Shown here: positions 44,350 through 54,937 of the stretch, in pieces | How positions within the stretch are numbered: position 1 is the stretch's first letter | How the letters are laid out: each line of letters begins with the position of its first letter | NCBI RefSeq assembly: GCF_001746205.1 | Contig: NZ_MDCO01000012.1 | Coordinates: 62,001-126,000 of the forward strand | Source of the DNA: Brachyspira hampsonii | GTDB lineage: Bacteria > Spirochaetota > Brachyspiria > Brachyspirales > Brachyspiraceae | Direction: 5' to 3' | Length of the DNA stretch: 64,000 bases | Position numbers and translations under genes: made by a program | The notes under the pieces: generated by a model | Database searches by the model: none | What the model saw: only the letters and a program-made list of their open reading frames with translations | Told to the model about the DNA's origin: nothing

Positions 44350-44927
44350 TTATATATCAAGATAAATTATTTTAGCACCGCTTCCTCCAAGGTTTATAGG
44401 AGCATCAGAAAAATATTTGATATGATTCTTTCCTTCCGTTACTAAATAATATTCAACTAAATTTTTTAAAACAGGTATCCTATTTTGGCTTCCAAAACCT
44501 TTGCCATGTATTATGAGGATAGGGCTTATCTTATTTTTTTGCATTCATAAATAAAATGCTTAATTTCTATTAATGCCCTTTCACTTGTAAGTCCATGTAA
44601 ATCAAGCTTTTCTTTTGGAACTGCATTTTTTATATTTGGCTTGAATTTTGTATTTACCTTTCTATCATAAATAGACTTTTTAGAATGATTAGTGCAATCT
44701 AGATTTTCAATTGCATTTAAAAACATTTCCTCATCTTCTTTAGTATATGCTAATTCTTTTTTTGAATTACTTTTATTTTCTTTATTAAGATTATTTTCTT
44801 TTTGAATTTTATCATTATTAATTTCTTTTTTTATATTTTCTTTTTTATTATTAAACTCATCAGGAAAATATCCATGCTCTAAATAGAATTCAAATAATCT
44901 TCTTTCTTCCTCAGAGTTTTTTGACAT
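44350..44927 (-). pseudogene. Smr-domain protein split by a frameshift in a 7-A tract
   Basis: Two overlapping frames together give one Smr protein of about 192 residues. The first frame (44927-44526) has a charged N-terminal region and the start of the domain, LDLHGLTSERALIEIKHFIYEC. It then meets a run of seven A (T7 at 44534-44540), after which the correct frame (44544-44350) continues with ILIIHGKGFGS, PVLKNLVEYYL and the ending GGSGAKIIYLDI. One more A would restore the frame. Smr domains bind branched DNA or nick nucleic acid. It follows rho by 23 bases. Could be a true pseudogene, a phase-variable gene or a sequencing error. Confidence 0.85.
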
Positions 44928-44950
44928 ATTGATAAAATCCTAAAAAATAT

Positions 44951-46453
44951 TTATGAATTTAATAATTTTAAGAACTCAGCATTATCTTTAGTAGAATTCA
45001 TTTTATCAATAACAGTTTCTATTAACTGATCTTCATCTATACCCTGAGACTGCATATATTTTCTTAATGCCCACATTTTATTTTTTTCTTCCTCAGTGAG
45101 AAGTAAATCCTCTCTCCTAGTAGAAGAAGAATCAATATCAATAGCAGGGAAAAGCCTTCTATTAGCAAGTTTTCTGTCTAAATGAAGCTCCATATTTCCT
45201 GTACCTTTGAACTCTTCATAAATATAATCATCCATCTTACTTCCTGTATCAACTAAAGCAGAAGCAATTATAGTAAGAGAACCGCCTTCTTCTATATTAC
45301 GAGCAGCACCAAAGAATCTTTTTGGCTTATGAAGTGCATTAGAATCAACCCCTCCTGTTAAAACTTTACCGCTTGCAGGAACTACTAAGTTATAAGCCCT
45401 TGAAAGTCTTGTAATGGAATCAAGTATTATAACAACATCATGTTTATTTTCAACTAATCTTTTAGCCTTTTCAAGCACCATTTCAGAAACCTGACAATGT
45501 TTATCAGGGGTTTCATCAAAAGTAGATGCTATAACTTCAGCTTCAGGTACTTGTCTTCTCATATCAGTAACTTCTTCAGGACGCTCATCTATAAGAAGAA
45601 TGAAAAGTTTAATATCAGGATAATTTTGGCATATAGCATTAGCAATTTCCTGAAGCATCATAGTTTTACCGGCTTTAGGAGGTGCTACTATTAATCCTCT
45701 TTGACCTTTACCTATAGGAGAAACAAGATTAATAATACGAGTAGATATTTTATTAGGTGCAAACTCTAAATTTATACGCTCATTAGGAAAAATTGGAGTT
45801 AATTTGTCAAAATGCGGTCTTTTATATAAATTATTAGGTTCTTCTCCATTAACCGATTCTATTCTAAGTAAAGCAAAAAATTTCTCACCAGCATTATCTT
45901 TAGGAGGTCTAACCTCTCCTGTAATTAAATCACCTGTTCTAAGCCCAAAAAGTCTTATCTGAGCAGGAGAAATATATATATCATCAGGTCCTACTAAATA
46001 ATTACTATTTTTTGAACGCAAGAAACCAAAACCATCTTGCAAAGTTTCTAAAGTACCTTCAGCAACTATTTTTCCTTCCAAAGCAATCTGGGCTTTCAAT
46101 ATAGCATGCATAAGTTCCTGTCTTCTGATATTGTTTCCGGTATCTTTTTTTATGCCATAAGTTTCAGCAAATTCTAATAACTCTTCAAAAGTTAAAACAC
46201 TTAATTTGCTAATATAAAGTATATCATGAGGTCTTTTTAATTCTTTTACCTCATTATTATTATCCTCTATATCCTTAGCCAATTCACATTTTTCCTGTAC
46301 AGTTTCGATATTATTTGTATTTTCCTCATTAGCTTCAGAAACAACTTGCTTTACAACTTTTTTTCTAACAACTTTTTTTGGCTGAGCTGCAGATGCTTCA
46401 ATCTCTTCATTTTCATTAGATAGTTTTACACGTTTTTTAGTTGGAAAAGGCAT
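44951..46453 (-). CDS. rho: Transcription termination factor Rho
   Basis: 500 residues against about 420 in E. coli; the extra part is a Lys/Glu-rich N terminus of about 75 residues, common in some phyla. The RNA-binding cold-shock-like domain is [15 protein letters not shown], the P-loop VAPPKAGKT, and the ring Q-loop region [20 protein letters not shown]. Rho ends untranslated transcripts. GGAGG lies 7 bases before the ATG. A perfect 26-bp palindrome lies 33 bases upstream. Confidence 0.97.
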   Translation of the reverse strand: MPFPTKKRVKLSNENEEIEASAAQPKKVVRKKVVKQVVSEANEENTNNIETVQEKCELAKDIEDNNNEVKELKRPHDILYISKLSVLTFEELLEFAETYGIKKDTGNNIRRQELMHAILKAQIALEGKIVAEGTLETLQDGFGFLRSKNSNYLVGPDDIYISPAQIRLFGLRTGDLITGEVRPPKDNAGEKFFALLRIESVNGEEPNNLYKRPHFDKLTPIFPNERINLEFAPNKISTRIINLVSPIGKGQRGLIVAPPKAGKTMMLQEIANAICQNYPDIKLFILLIDERPEEVTDMRRQVPEAEVIASTFDETPDKHCQVSEMVLEKAKRLVENKHDVVIILDSITRLSRAYNLVVPASGKVLTGGVDSNALHKPKRFFGAARNIEEGGSLTIIASALVDTGSKMDDYIYEEFKGTGNMELHLDRKLANRRLFPAIDIDSSSTRREDLLLTEEEKNKMWALRKYMQSQGIDEDQLIETVIDKMNSTKDNAEFLKLLNS

Positions 46454-46485
46454 AATAATTCCTCCGATAAAGTATAATCATAACA

Positions 46486-46511
46486 AGTTATAGCGAATAT
46501 TCGCTATAACT
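46486..46511. promoter_or_regulatory. Perfect 26-bp palindrome in front of rho
   Basis: AGTTATAGCGAAT (46486-46498) is followed at once by its exact inverse. It lies in the 126-base gap between rplQ and rho, with no T tract on the minus side. It may be a protein-binding dyad or a hairpin that sets how much rho message follows the ribosomal operon. Confidence 0.6.
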
Positions 46512-46579
46512 ATATGATAATATTTATCTTAATTGCTTATATTAGATTTATAAACTTGATTTAATTTATTTTTTATTTA

Positions 46580-46966
46580 TTATTTATTTTCAGTTTTAGC
46601 AGAAGTGCCATCAGATTCGCAAAGCATAACAACACACATGTCAGCTGCATCTCCGAATCTCTTATATGATAAAATTTTTCTTACATAACCGCCGTTTTTA
46701 CCAGCATATCTAGGAGCTATATCTTTAAAAAGTTTAGCAAGTACTGTTTCATCTTTAATATACTTTGCTGCAGTTCTTCTATTATGAACATTATCAACTT
46801 TAGCTCTATATATTATTTTATCAGCTAATTGCTTAATAGCTCTTCCTTTTTCTTTAGTAGTTTCTATTTTTTCATATTTAAAAAGAGAAGTAAGCATATT
46901 AGAAAGCATAGCTTTTTTATGTGCACTTGTTCTATTAAATTTTTTTACTGTAACTCTATGTCTCAT
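46580..46966 (-). CDS. rplQ: 50S ribosomal protein L17
   Basis: 128 residues. RHRVTVKKFNRTSAHKKAMLSNML is the N-terminal signature. The C terminus is standard apart from a short tail (GTSAKTENK). Last gene of the ribosomal alpha operon, after rpoA. Confidence 0.97.
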   Translation of the reverse strand: MRHRVTVKKFNRTSAHKKAMLSNMLTSLFKYEKIETTKEKGRAIKQLADKIIYRAKVDNVHNRRTAAKYIKDETVLAKLFKDIAPRYAGKNGGYVRKILSYKRFGDAADMCVVMLCESDGTSAKTENK

Positions 46967-47007
46967 TTTACTATCCTTGAAAGTTTATTAACTTTTATAT
47001 TATTCTC

Positions 47008-47982
47008 TTATCCTCTCATACCAAGATGAGCATTATACTCTGCTAATTTTTCTTTGATTTCTTCAATAATCATTTCATTAGCACCTATAAGTCTCAACAA
47101 ATCGGCATCAGTTTTTACAGCAACTTTATCTAAAGTTTTAAGATCAGAAGCCATTAAGAAATTAGCAGTTCTAACAGAGAATTCCACCTCTTCAATATGC
47201 TTACCCTTAAGAGAATCAAGCACAGAATCTTTAGGAGTTTCCTCTATTTTTTCATCGTCTCCATTAGCCTCTTCAGGATCCATAAAATGCTTTAAATTAT
47301 CTCTTAAAATTTTAGCAGCTTGGGATAAAGCCTTATCAGGAGCTATATTTCCTTTAGTTTCTATCTCAAGAGTAAGTTTTCCATAATCTATACGCTGACC
47401 TACTCTTATAGGATCAACATTATATTTTACACTTACAATAGGAGAATAAATAGCATCTATAGCTATAGCATTAATATCTTCTAATAACTCAATATTCATT
47501 TCAGCAGGCACATAACTATATCCGCCTTCAATTTGAATATCCATCTCAAAAGTATATCCCTCAGCAATTGTTGCTATATAATAATCAGGATTATGCACTT
47601 GAGCTTCAGTATCATCAGCCACTAAATCTTTAGCAGTAATAACACAAGGACCTTCTTTTTTCATATGAATAGTTTTAGTATCCAAATGAGTAGGAAGAGA
47701 AACTACAACATTTTTAAGATGCATAATCATAACAATTGTGTCTTCTTTCATTCCAGGAACATTTTCAAATTCATTGCTAACACCATCTATTTTGATAGTA
47801 GTAATAGCATAACCAGGTATAGAAGATAATAGTACTCTTCTTAAAGCATTACCAACAGTTACCGCATATCCTCTCTCAAAAGGCTGAGCTATAAATTTAC
47901 CATAAGTAGGAGTTAAATCTTTTTTTTCAAAAGTAACTCTATGAGGATGTCTAATAGATTCTAATATTTCTTTTAATGCCAT
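47008..47982 (-). CDS. rpoA: RNA polymerase alpha subunit
   Basis: 324 residues. N-terminal assembly domain with AQPFERGYAVTVGNALRRVLLSSIPG. The flexible linker is acidic (EANGDDEKIEETPKDS). The C-terminal domain (LDSLKGKHIEEVEFSVRTANFL ... GANEMIIEEIKEKL) contacts DNA upstream elements and regulators. It sits in its usual place between rpsD and rplQ. Confidence 0.98.
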   Translation of the reverse strand: MALKEILESIRHPHRVTFEKKDLTPTYGKFIAQPFERGYAVTVGNALRRVLLSSIPGYAITTIKIDGVSNEFENVPGMKEDTIVMIMHLKNVVVSLPTHLDTKTIHMKKEGPCVITAKDLVADDTEAQVHNPDYYIATIAEGYTFEMDIQIEGGYSYVPAEMNIELLEDINAIAIDAIYSPIVSVKYNVDPIRVGQRIDYGKLTLEIETKGNIAPDKALSQAAKILRDNLKHFMDPEEANGDDEKIEETPKDSVLDSLKGKHIEEVEFSVRTANFLMASDLKTLDKVAVKTDADLLRLIGANEMIIEEIKEKLAEYNAHLGMRG

Positions 47983-48012
47983 TCTTAAAATACCCCTTAT
48001 AAAAGAGTTCCA

Positions 48013-48639
48013 TTACTTAGAATAATACTCAATAATGAGCTGTTCATTAATAGGATACTCTATATGCTCCCTTATAGGCAAAGTAACTATTTCCCCTGTT
48101 TTACTAGAAAGATCCAAAGTTAACCATGCAGGAACATATTCGCTTTTTAAACCTTCTATTATAGTTTTTACTTCAGCTATTGCATTACCTCTATCAGTGA
48201 AAGAAATTTTATCACCTACTTTAACGCAATAAGAAGGAATAGTCATTCCCTTAGCATTAACTGCTATAAAACCATGAGCTATAAATTGTCTAGCTTGACT
48301 TCTGCTTTTAGCAAAACCAAGTCTGTAAACAACATTATCCAAACGAAGTTCTAATAATCTAAGTAAGTTTTCACCGGATACACCAGCTACACGAATCGCT
48401 TCATGATAATAATTTCTAAACTGTTTTTCTAAAACGCCGTAAATACGTTTAACTTTCTGTTTTTCTCTCATCTGAATACCATATTCTGATAACTGTTTCA
48501 TTTTACGGTTAGCAGGACCAGGTACATCTCTCTTTTTTGTTATAGCACATTTAGCAGTAAGACATCTATCACCTTTCAACATAAGTTTCATTTTTTCACG
48601 GCGACATAATCTACAACTAGCATCTCTATATCTTGCCAT
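48013..48639 (-). CDS. rpsD: 30S ribosomal protein S4 (zinc-binding form)
   Basis: 208 residues. Four Cys at 9, 12, 26 and 31 form a zinc site, the C+ type also seen in some other bacteria. The S4 domain LRLLELRLDNVVYRLGFAKSRSQARQF is intact. S4 binds 16S rRNA first in 30S assembly and can repress its own operon. Confidence 0.97.
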   Translation of the reverse strand: MARYRDASCRLCRREKMKLMLKGDRCLTAKCAITKKRDVPGPANRKMKQLSEYGIQMREKQKVKRIYGVLEKQFRNYYHEAIRVAGVSGENLLRLLELRLDNVVYRLGFAKSRSQARQFIAHGFIAVNAKGMTIPSYCVKVGDKISFTDRGNAIAEVKTIIEGLKSEYVPAWLTLDLSSKTGEIVTLPIREHIEYPINEQLIIEYYSK

Positions 48640-48678
48640 AATTATTTATCTCCTATTAATACTACTTAAATACAAATA

Positions 48679-49089
48679 TTATATTCTTCTTCTTTTTCTA
48701 GGACGGCAGCCGTTATGAGGCATTGGAGTAACGTCCTTAATAAGTTTAACTTTAAGTCCTGATGCTTCAACAGCTCTAATAGAACTTTCTCTTCCCATTC
48801 CAGGACCTTTAACATAAACTTCTACTTCTCTAACACCCATTTCATAAGCTTTTTTAGATGCTTTTTCACTAGCAACCTGAGCTGCAAAAGGAGTAGATTT
48901 TTTACTGCTTTTGTAATCTCCATCTAAACCAGCACTAGCCCATGATAAAGTGTCTCCGTTTCTATCTGTTATAGTAACTATTGTATTATTAAAACTAGCC
49001 TTTATATGTACTATACCAAAAGCTTCAACTTTTCTATCTTTTTTAATTTTTTTATCTTTTAGAGTTTTTTTACCTTTTTGAGTAGCCAC
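48679..49089 (-). CDS. rpsK: 30S ribosomal protein S11
   Basis: 136 residues. [21 protein letters not shown] and the C-terminal [17 protein letters not shown] are the family ends. Basic N terminus. Located between rpsM and rpsD. Confidence 0.98.
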   Translation of the reverse strand: MATQKGKKTLKDKKIKKDRKVEAFGIVHIKASFNNTIVTITDRNGDTLSWASAGLDGDYKSSKKSTPFAAQVASEKASKKAYEMGVREVEVYVKGPGMGRESSIRAVEASGLKVKLIKDVTPMPHNGCRPRKRRRI

Positions 49090-49105
49090 TATTCTCCCCC
49101 ATTAA

Positions 49106-49495
49106 TTATTTTTTACCTGGTGCTTTTTTCTTACCAGCAATAGCTTTTCTTGCACCGCCGCCTCTAGCATTACGAGAGTTAGTACGAGTGCGTTGACCAT
49201 GTACAGGAAGCCTCTTAATATGACGCATTCCGCGGTATGAGTGAATATCTTTCAAACGTTTTATATTATTATAAAGTTCTGTTCGTAAATCACCTTCTAC
49301 CTTAGTAGTGGCTTCTATAGCATCTCTTAAAGCAGTAATTTGTGCATCTGTTAAATCTTTAGCTTTAATAGAATAATCTATATTAGCTTTATCACAAATA
49401 ACATGAGCAAGAGTGCGACCTATACCGTATATATCAGTAAGGGCTATTTCTATTCTTTTATTGTTTCTTATTTCAACACCCATTAAACGTGCCAT
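49106..49495 (-). CDS. rpsM: 30S ribosomal protein S13
   Basis: 129 residues. ARLMGVEIRNNKRIEIALTDIYGIG and the tail RTRTNSRNARGG are diagnostic. S13 bridges the subunits and touches the P-site tRNA. First gene of the alpha operon, following rpmJ. Confidence 0.98.
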   Translation of the reverse strand: MARLMGVEIRNNKRIEIALTDIYGIGRTLAHVICDKANIDYSIKAKDLTDAQITALRDAIEATTKVEGDLRTELYNNIKRLKDIHSYRGMRHIKRLPVHGQRTRTNSRNARGGGARKAIAGKKKAPGKK

Positions 49496-49517
49496 ATTAA
49501 TTATCTCCTTAAATTAA

Positions 49518-49634
49518 TTACTTCTGTTTTTGTTTATGTCTTGGGTTTTTCTTACATATAACTCTAACGACGCCTTTTCTCTTAACTATTTGGCAGTCAT
49601 TACAACGTTTTTTTATAGAACTTTTTACTTTCAT
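49518..49634 (-). CDS. rpmJ: 50S ribosomal protein L36
   Basis: 38 residues: [14 protein letters not shown], then a core with Cys27 and His33 ([11 protein letters not shown]). Cys11, Cys14, Cys27 and His33 are the zinc ligands, so this is the zinc form. It lies between infA and rpsM, its conserved position. Confidence 0.96.
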   Translation of the reverse strand: MKVKSSIKKRCNDCQIVKRKGVVRVICKKNPRHKQKQK

Positions 49635-49658
49635 TGTAACTAATCTCCATTTAATTTA

Positions 49659-49877
49659 TTACTTATAACGATAAATTATTCTGCCCTTTGTCAAATCATA
49701 GGGAGACATTTCTATAGTTACTTTATCTCCAGGAAGTATGCGGATAAAATTCATACGCATTTTACCTGATATATGAGCCAATATCTTATGACCATTTTCT
49801 AACTCTACTCTAAAAGTAGCATTTGGAAGCGGCTCTACTACAGTACCTTCTATTTCTATAGTTCCTCTATCAGCCAT
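49659..49877 (-). CDS. infA: Translation initiation factor IF-1
   Basis: 72 residues, single S1/OB fold: [30 protein letters not shown] then [27 protein letters not shown]-1 blocks the A site during initiation. It follows secY directly (4 bases); no adk or map gene is between them. Confidence 0.98.
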   Translation of the reverse strand: MADRGTIEIEGTVVEPLPNATFRVELENGHKILAHISGKMRMNFIRILPGDKVTIEMSPYDLTKGRIIYRYK

Positions 49878-49881
49878 ATTA

Positions 49882-51222
49882 TTACCTTCTCGCCTTAGAT
49901 TTCTTTAATATACCGTCATAGTTATGCATTTGCAAATAGGATTCTATTTGTTTTAATAACTCAACAGCAACACTAACACTAATCATTACAGATGTTCCTC
50001 CCATCAAATAAACAAGAGAATTATTTGTACCTCTGAAAGGAGCAAATATAGGGATCTTAGACATTAAATCTGGAAATACTGCTATAGCTGCCAAGAATAT
50101 TGATCCGCCTATAGTTATTCTGCTTAATACTGTTTTAAGATATTCTGCAGTTTGAGTACCAGGTCTGTATCCAGGTATAAAACCTCCAGATTTTTTAAGA
50201 TTCTCTGCTATATCATCAGGATTGAATTGTACTGATGTATAAACATAGGCAAACATTATAACTAATAAACAATAAAGAATTATGTATGCCCAGCTTCCAT
50301 AAGAGAAGAATCTAAGCAAAGCATCAAGCCATCTCCATTGAACTCCTCTAGTTAAGCTAGCTATTTGTGCAGGAATCGCCATTAAAGCTGAAGCAAATAT
50401 TATAGGAATTACGCCAGAAGGATTGATCTTGAAAGGTATATGAGTTGATTGAGCTCCGAATACTTTTCTGCCTACAACTCTTTTAGCATACTGAACAGGA
50501 ATTCTTCTTTGTCCGCTTTCTTCATAAACTACACAAAATATAACTATTGCGAAAATTATAAAGAAAAGAACTATAACCAAAGAATTCAAATATTCACTTT
50601 CTCTCTTTTGTATAACATCATACACACCAGCAGGAATACGAGCAACAATACCGGCAAAAATTATAACAGATATACCGTTACCAAGGCCGCGTTCTGTAAT
50701 CTGGTCACCTAGCCACATCAAGAACATGGTACCAGCAGTAGCTGTTACAACTACGAGAAGTATGAAACCTATTCCGGGATCCATAAATATCATAGCACCT
50801 TCATTTATACTCTGAATCCAACTAGCCATAGCTGCAGATTGTACTATACAAAGAACAAGAGTTAGATATCTAACATACTGATTTATCTTTTTACGACCGC
50901 TTTCACCTTCTTTTTGCATTCTTTCGAGTGCGGGTATTACTACGCCAAGAAGCTGCATTATAATAGAAGCAGAAATATAAGGCATAATACCAAGTGCTAA
51001 TATAGAAAATCTAAATAAAGCACCGCCTGAAAATAAATCCATTATAGTCAAAAGTCCTCCTCCGCCTTGAGATGAGGACAAAAAACCTAAAAGAGCTGTA
51101 GGATCTATACCAGGTGTAGGAATATGGCTTCCTATTCTATAAACTAATATAGCAATAACAGTAAATAAGATTCTGCTTCTTAATTCTTGTACTCTAAATA
51201 TATTAGCAAACGATTTAAACAT
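49882..51222 (-). CDS. secY: Protein translocase subunit SecY
   Basis: 446 residues with ten hydrophobic helices. [26 protein letters not shown] begins it, and the plug region and [12 protein letters not shown] loop are present. SecY is the channel of the Sec translocon, moving lipoproteins and outer-membrane proteins such as those in this window. It follows rplO by 11 bases. Confidence 0.98.
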   Translation of the reverse strand: MFKSFANIFRVQELRSRILFTVIAILVYRIGSHIPTPGIDPTALLGFLSSSQGGGGLLTIMDLFSGGALFRFSILALGIMPYISASIIMQLLGVVIPALERMQKEGESGRKKINQYVRYLTLVLCIVQSAAMASWIQSINEGAMIFMDPGIGFILLVVVTATAGTMFLMWLGDQITERGLGNGISVIIFAGIVARIPAGVYDVIQKRESEYLNSLVIVLFFIIFAIVIFCVVYEESGQRRIPVQYAKRVVGRKVFGAQSTHIPFKINPSGVIPIIFASALMAIPAQIASLTRGVQWRWLDALLRFFSYGSWAYIILYCLLVIMFAYVYTSVQFNPDDIAENLKKSGGFIPGYRPGTQTAEYLKTVLSRITIGGSIFLAAIAVFPDLMSKIPIFAPFRGTNNSLVYLMGGTSVMISVSVAVELLKQIESYLQMHNYDGILKKSKARR

Positions 51223-51233
51223 TATAATCTACC

Positions 51234-51725
51234 TTAAGACTTTTTATCTTCTTTTTTTCTAATATATTTTTTGCGTTCATGTATTATAACTTTACCGCCT
51301 GATTTCTCAACTTTCTCTATAGCTTTTTTACTAGCCATATCAACTGTTATAGTAACAGCATTTTTTACTTCACCCATAGAAAGAAGTTTAATATAATCTC
51401 TTTTAGATGATAAGAAACCCATTTTAAGTAAAGTTTCTCTTGTGATTTCATTACCGCCTATAGAATCTAAATCACCTACATTGATAATATTAACACATTT
51501 TTTGAAAGCTGCATTAGTAAATCCGCTTTTAGGGATTCTTCTATGTAAAGGCATTTGTCCGCCTTCAAAACCAGCTCTTCTGCTGTAACCGGCACGAGAC
51601 TGAGCACCTTTATCACCTCTGCCTGCAGTACAGCCCCAACCAGAACCTTGTCCGCGTCCTACTCTATGACGTTTTTTACTAGATCCCTTAGGAGCTCTTA
51701 ATATTTTTGTATTTTCTTGTGCCAT
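51234..51725 (-). CDS. rplO: 50S ribosomal protein L15
   Basis: 163 residues from the ATG at 51725 (GAGG 9 bases upstream), not the longer frame at 51740. KKRHRVGRGQGSGWGCTAGRGDKG and FEGGQMPLHRRIPKSGF are diagnostic. A short Lys/Glu tail (ERKKYIRKKEDKKS) ends it. Confidence 0.97.
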   Translation of the reverse strand: MAQENTKILRAPKGSSKKRHRVGRGQGSGWGCTAGRGDKGAQSRAGYSRRAGFEGGQMPLHRRIPKSGFTNAAFKKCVNIINVGDLDSIGGNEITRETLLKMGFLSSKRDYIKLLSMGEVKNAVTITVDMASKKAIEKVEKSGGKVIIHERKKYIRKKEDKKS

Positions 51726-51736
51726 TTTTAAGAACC

Positions 51737-51916
51737 TCACTTATACTCTACTTTAAGAAGATGTGATATTTTATTTATCATTCCATTTATTTGAGGAGTT
51801 GCTTCATGTTCTACAACTCTTTTGCCTTTTTTAAAACCCAAAGCTACAACTGTGTCTCTTTGAGATTTCTCATAGCCTATAGGAGATTTTACTAATGTTA
51901 TTACAACTTTAGCCAT
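51737..51916 (-). CDS. rpmD: 50S ribosomal protein L30
   Basis: 59 residues: [20 protein letters not shown], then [20 protein letters not shown] and the end [10 protein letters not shown]. This is the bacterial L30 in its normal place between rpsE and rplO. Its ATG shares one base with the rpsE stop (TAATG). Confidence 0.96.
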   Translation of the reverse strand: MAKVVITLVKSPIGYEKSQRDTVVALGFKKGKRVVEHEATPQINGMINKISHLLKVEYK

Positions 51917-52434
51917 TATTCTGCCCTCCCATAAATCTGATCTATACTTACACCTCTTTTATTAGCCATATACTCTACTGTTTTCAAAGATTTTAAACCT
52001 TCAAAAGTAGCTTTAGCTAGGTTCATAGAGTTGTTATTTCCTAAAGACTTAGAAAGAATATTTTTTACTCCTGCTAATTCCAACACTGCACGTGCAGGAC
52101 CGCCTGAAATAACTCCTGTACCTTTAGAAGCCGGTTTCATTATTATTCTGCTACTTCTAAATACACCAACTGTATTATGAGGTATAGTTTCACCTTTTAA
52201 GTTCACTTCTATCATGTTTTTCTTAGCTTGCTCTATAGCTTTTCTTATAGCATCTGGTACTTCGTTTGCTTTACCGTAACCTAAACCTACATGACCATTT
52301 TTATCGCCTAAAACCATCAAAGCAGCAAATCTAAAACGTCTTCCGCCTTTCATAACTTTAGCTACTCTGTTTAAAGTTATTAGACGCTCTTCATACATAC
52401 TTTTTTCTTCGTTGTTATTTATATCGTGTGCCAA
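51916..52434 (-). CDS. rpsE: 30S ribosomal protein S5
   Basis: 172 residues. [49 protein letters not shown] is the S5 core, with the double-stranded RNA-binding fold. It helps hold the mRNA entry channel and decoding fidelity. Confidence 0.98.
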   Translation of the reverse strand: MAHDINNNEEKSMYEERLITLNRVAKVMKGGRRFRFAALMVLGDKNGHVGLGYGKANEVPDAIRKAIEQAKKNMIEVNLKGETIPHNTVGVFRSSRIIMKPASKGTGVISGGPARAVLELAGVKNILSKSLGNNNSMNLAKATFEGLKSLKTVEYMANKRGVSIDQIYGRAE

Positions 52435-52445
52435 GGTAATACTCC

Positions 52446-52802
52446 TTAAAATTTCAATCCTGCTTCACGAGCACCGTCAGCTAGGGATTTTATTTTTCCA
52501 TGATATATATATCCGTTTCTGTCAAATACAACTTCATTTATATTTTTTTCTTTTGCTCTTACGGCTAAAATTTTGCCTATTTCTTTAGCTATATCTACAT
52601 TTTTACCGCTTTTTAAATCTTTTTCCTGAGAAGATGCTGATGCTAAAGTTATACCTTTGCTATCATCTATTATTTGAGCAGATACATATTTAAGACTTTT
52701 ATGAACTGTAAGTCTTGGACGCTCTGAACTTCCTTCTATTTTTATACGAATACTTCTTTTTCTTCTTTCGCGTTGAGCTTTAATCTTTTCTCTTAAACTC
52801 AT
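52446..52802 (-). CDS. rplR: 50S ribosomal protein L18
   Basis: 118 residues. [34 protein letters not shown] and the end [24 protein letters not shown] match the family. It binds 5S rRNA with L5. Confidence 0.97.
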   Translation of the reverse strand: MSLREKIKAQRERRKRSIRIKIEGSSERPRLTVHKSLKYVSAQIIDDSKGITLASASSQEKDLKSGKNVDIAKEIGKILAVRAKEKNINEVVFDRNGYIYHGKIKSLADGAREAGLKF

Positions 52803-52812
52803 AAAAAACCCC

Positions 52813-53385
52813 TTACTTAGCAGCTTTTTTACTTTCTTTATATTTTACATGCTCGCCTTCAAATCTAACCCCTTTACCTTTATAAGGTTCAACAGGTCTT
52901 TTCTTTTTGATATTCATAGCAAGCTCACCTACTTGTTCTTTATCATTGCCTTCGATAATTATTTTAGTATCTTTTTCTACTGATACTTTAACACCTTCCG
53001 GTATTTTCATTTTCACATCACTAGAAAAGCCTAATTGCAATGTTATAGTATCTCCCTGAACATTAGAACGATAACCTGTACCTTCTAACTGAAGAACTTT
53101 TTTATATCCGTTAGTAACGCCTTCTATCATATTAGAAACTAGCTTCCACACTAGACCTAATTGTGCAGAATATTTAGCTCTATTTTCTTTAATAGCTTTC
53201 TCGTCAGTACTTTCAATTTTAGGAGGTTTAACCCAAAGAGAATTATTTTCGAGTTCAATCATTATATAATCAAAAAACTCTCTTGTCAACTCCCCTCTTT
53301 TACCTTTTACGATTACTTTATGTCCGTCTATCTTAACTTCAACACCTTGAGGTATCGCTATAGGTTTATTTGCCAATCTACTCAT
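52813..53385 (-). CDS. rplF: 50S ribosomal protein L6
   Basis: 190 residues. SRLANKPIAIPQGVEVKIDGHKVIVKGKRGEL opens it, and the signature KKKRPVEPYKGKGVRFEGE closes it. Two related domains; placed near the factor-binding site. Confidence 0.98.
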   Translation of the reverse strand: MSRLANKPIAIPQGVEVKIDGHKVIVKGKRGELTREFFDYIMIELENNSLWVKPPKIESTDEKAIKENRAKYSAQLGLVWKLVSNMIEGVTNGYKKVLQLEGTGYRSNVQGDTITLQLGFSSDVKMKIPEGVKVSVEKDTKIIIEGNDKEQVGELAMNIKKKRPVEPYKGKGVRFEGEHVKYKESKKAAK

Positions 53386-53409
53386 TATTAATACCCTCTT
53401 AATAATTTA

Positions 53410-53811
53410 TTACCAAACGTTGCATAAAACTTCGCCGCCGACTTTTTCTTTTCTAGCCTCTTTATCTGTCATTACACCTTTGCTTGTAGATATTACAGAT
53501 ATACCGAAACCATTTTTTACTTGAGGTATAGTATCTACTGATGTATAAACTCTTAAACCCGGAGTTGATACTCTTTGAATTCCTTCTATTACTGAACTTC
53601 CCTCATAATATTTCAAATCTATTTCTATGCGGAAGAAATTTTTATCTTTTACTTCTACTTTTTTGAAGTCATTAATATAACCTTCTTTCTTTAAAATTGC
53701 AAGTATATTTTCCATTTTTGTAGAAAAAGGTATAGCAACAGACTCTTTTTTTGCTCTACAACCATTTCTTATTATAGTTAAAGCATCTGCTATTGGATCA
53801 TGTACACTCAT
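53410..53811 (-). CDS. rpsH: 30S ribosomal protein S8
   Basis: 133 residues. HDPIADALTIIRNG at the start and GISVISTSKGVMTDKEARKEKVGGEVLCNVW at the end. Binds 16S rRNA in the central domain and is often the autoregulator of the spc operon. Confidence 0.98.
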   Translation of the reverse strand: MSVHDPIADALTIIRNGCRAKKESVAIPFSTKMENILAILKKEGYINDFKKVEVKDKNFFRIEIDLKYYEGSSVIEGIQRVSTPGLRVYTSVDTIPQVKNGFGISVISTSKGVMTDKEARKEKVGGEVLCNVW

Positions 53812-53828
53812 TTATAATTCTCCTTAAA

Positions 53829-54014
53829 TTACCAACTAGACTTAGTTACGCCCGGTATCAAACCTTTATTTGCTAAATCTCTAAAACATATTCTGCACAT
53901 CTTGTACTGTCTTATATAAGCACGAGGTCTGCCGCATATTGGGCATCTGTTATATTGTCTTGTTTTATATTTTTGTTTTTTTGTAGCTTTAACTTTAAGT
54001 GCCAATCTAGCCAT
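53829..54014 (-). CDS. rpsN: 30S ribosomal protein S14, zinc-binding form
   Basis: 61 residues with Cys24, Cys27, Cys40 and Cys43, the short zinc form (type Z). [25 protein letters not shown] is the ribbon. Its ATG overlaps the rplE stop by one base. Confidence 0.97.
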   Translation of the reverse strand: MARLALKVKATKKQKYKTRQYNRCPICGRPRAYIRQYKMCRICFRDLANKGLIPGVTKSSW

Positions 54015-54577
54015 TATTTATTCTCCTGACTTTTAGGTGCTGCACGAAATGGCAAACCTACTCTTTCTAATAAAGTGCGTGCCATATCGTCATTATCTGC
54101 AGTAGTTACTATTGTTATATTTAAGCCTTTTACGGCATCTGTTTTATCAAAACTTATCTCTGGGAATATAGTATGTTCTTTTATTCCTAAGTTATAGTTA
54201 CCATTACCATCGAAACCTCTTCTAGGAATACCTTGGAAGTCTCTTACTCTTGGTAATGCTATGAATATTAATCTCTCTAAGAAGTCATACATTCTCTCGC
54301 CTCTTAAAGTTACTCTGCAGCCTATAGGCATTCCTTGTCTTAATTTGAAGTTAGCTATAGACTTTTTAGCTCTTGTTACAACAGCTCTTTGTCCTGCTAT
54401 TTGGCTTAGTTCTTCTACAGCAGAATCAACATATTTTTTGTCTGTTACAGCCTGAGTTACTCCCATATTGATTATAATTTTCTCTATTTTAGGGATAGCC
54501 ATAGTAGAGCTTAAATTCATATCTTTTAGAAGAGACTGTTTAATTTCTTTTTCATACCTATCTTTCAATACTGACAT
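54014..54577 (-). CDS. rplE: 50S ribosomal protein L5
   Basis: 187 residues. [20 protein letters not shown] and the signature [26 protein letters not shown] are present. L5 binds 5S rRNA and contacts P-site tRNA. Confidence 0.98.
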   Translation of the reverse strand: MSVLKDRYEKEIKQSLLKDMNLSSTMAIPKIEKIIINMGVTQAVTDKKYVDSAVEELSQIAGQRAVVTRAKKSIANFKLRQGMPIGCRVTLRGERMYDFLERLIFIALPRVRDFQGIPRRGFDGNGNYNLGIKEHTIFPEISFDKTDAVKGLNITIVTTADNDDMARTLLERVGLPFRAAPKSQENK

Positions 54578-54593
54578 AATTTATTTCTCCTAC

Positions 54594-54935
54594 TTACTTA
54601 TCAAGAACTTCGCCCAATTTTTTGGCATATCTTTTTAGTTTACCATCTACTTCTTTTCTTCCAACTCTAGTAGCTTTTCCAGCTTTGTTTACTACCATTA
54701 CATTGGATATATGTATTGAAGCTTCTTTTTCAACTATACCGCCTTTTTGATTCTCCTGGCTTTTAGGCATAGTTTTTTTAACCATATTGATATTTTTTAC
54801 TAAAACTCTGCCTCTTGTTCTATCTATAGACAATACCTCTCCGCGTTCTCCGCTTTGCTCTCCAGATATTACCTCAACAGTATCGCCTTTTTTTACTTTG
54901 TATTTTGTCTTACTTAAATCTTGTTTCTTTATCAT
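54594..54935 (-). CDS. rplX: 50S ribosomal protein L24
   Basis: 113 residues. KYKVKKGDTVEVISGEQSGERGEVLSIDR is the KOW motif, and NMVKKTMPKSQENQKGGIVEKEASIHISNV follows. Early assembly protein of the 50S subunit. Confidence 0.97.
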   Translation of the reverse strand: MIKKQDLSKTKYKVKKGDTVEVISGEQSGERGEVLSIDRTRGRVLVKNINMVKKTMPKSQENQKGGIVEKEASIHISNVMVVNKAGKATRVGRKEVDGKLKRYAKKLGEVLDK

Positions 54936-54937
54936 AA

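Noticed and set aside
49877-49884. Possible adk or map gene between secY and infA
   Set aside because: Only four bases separate the two genes.
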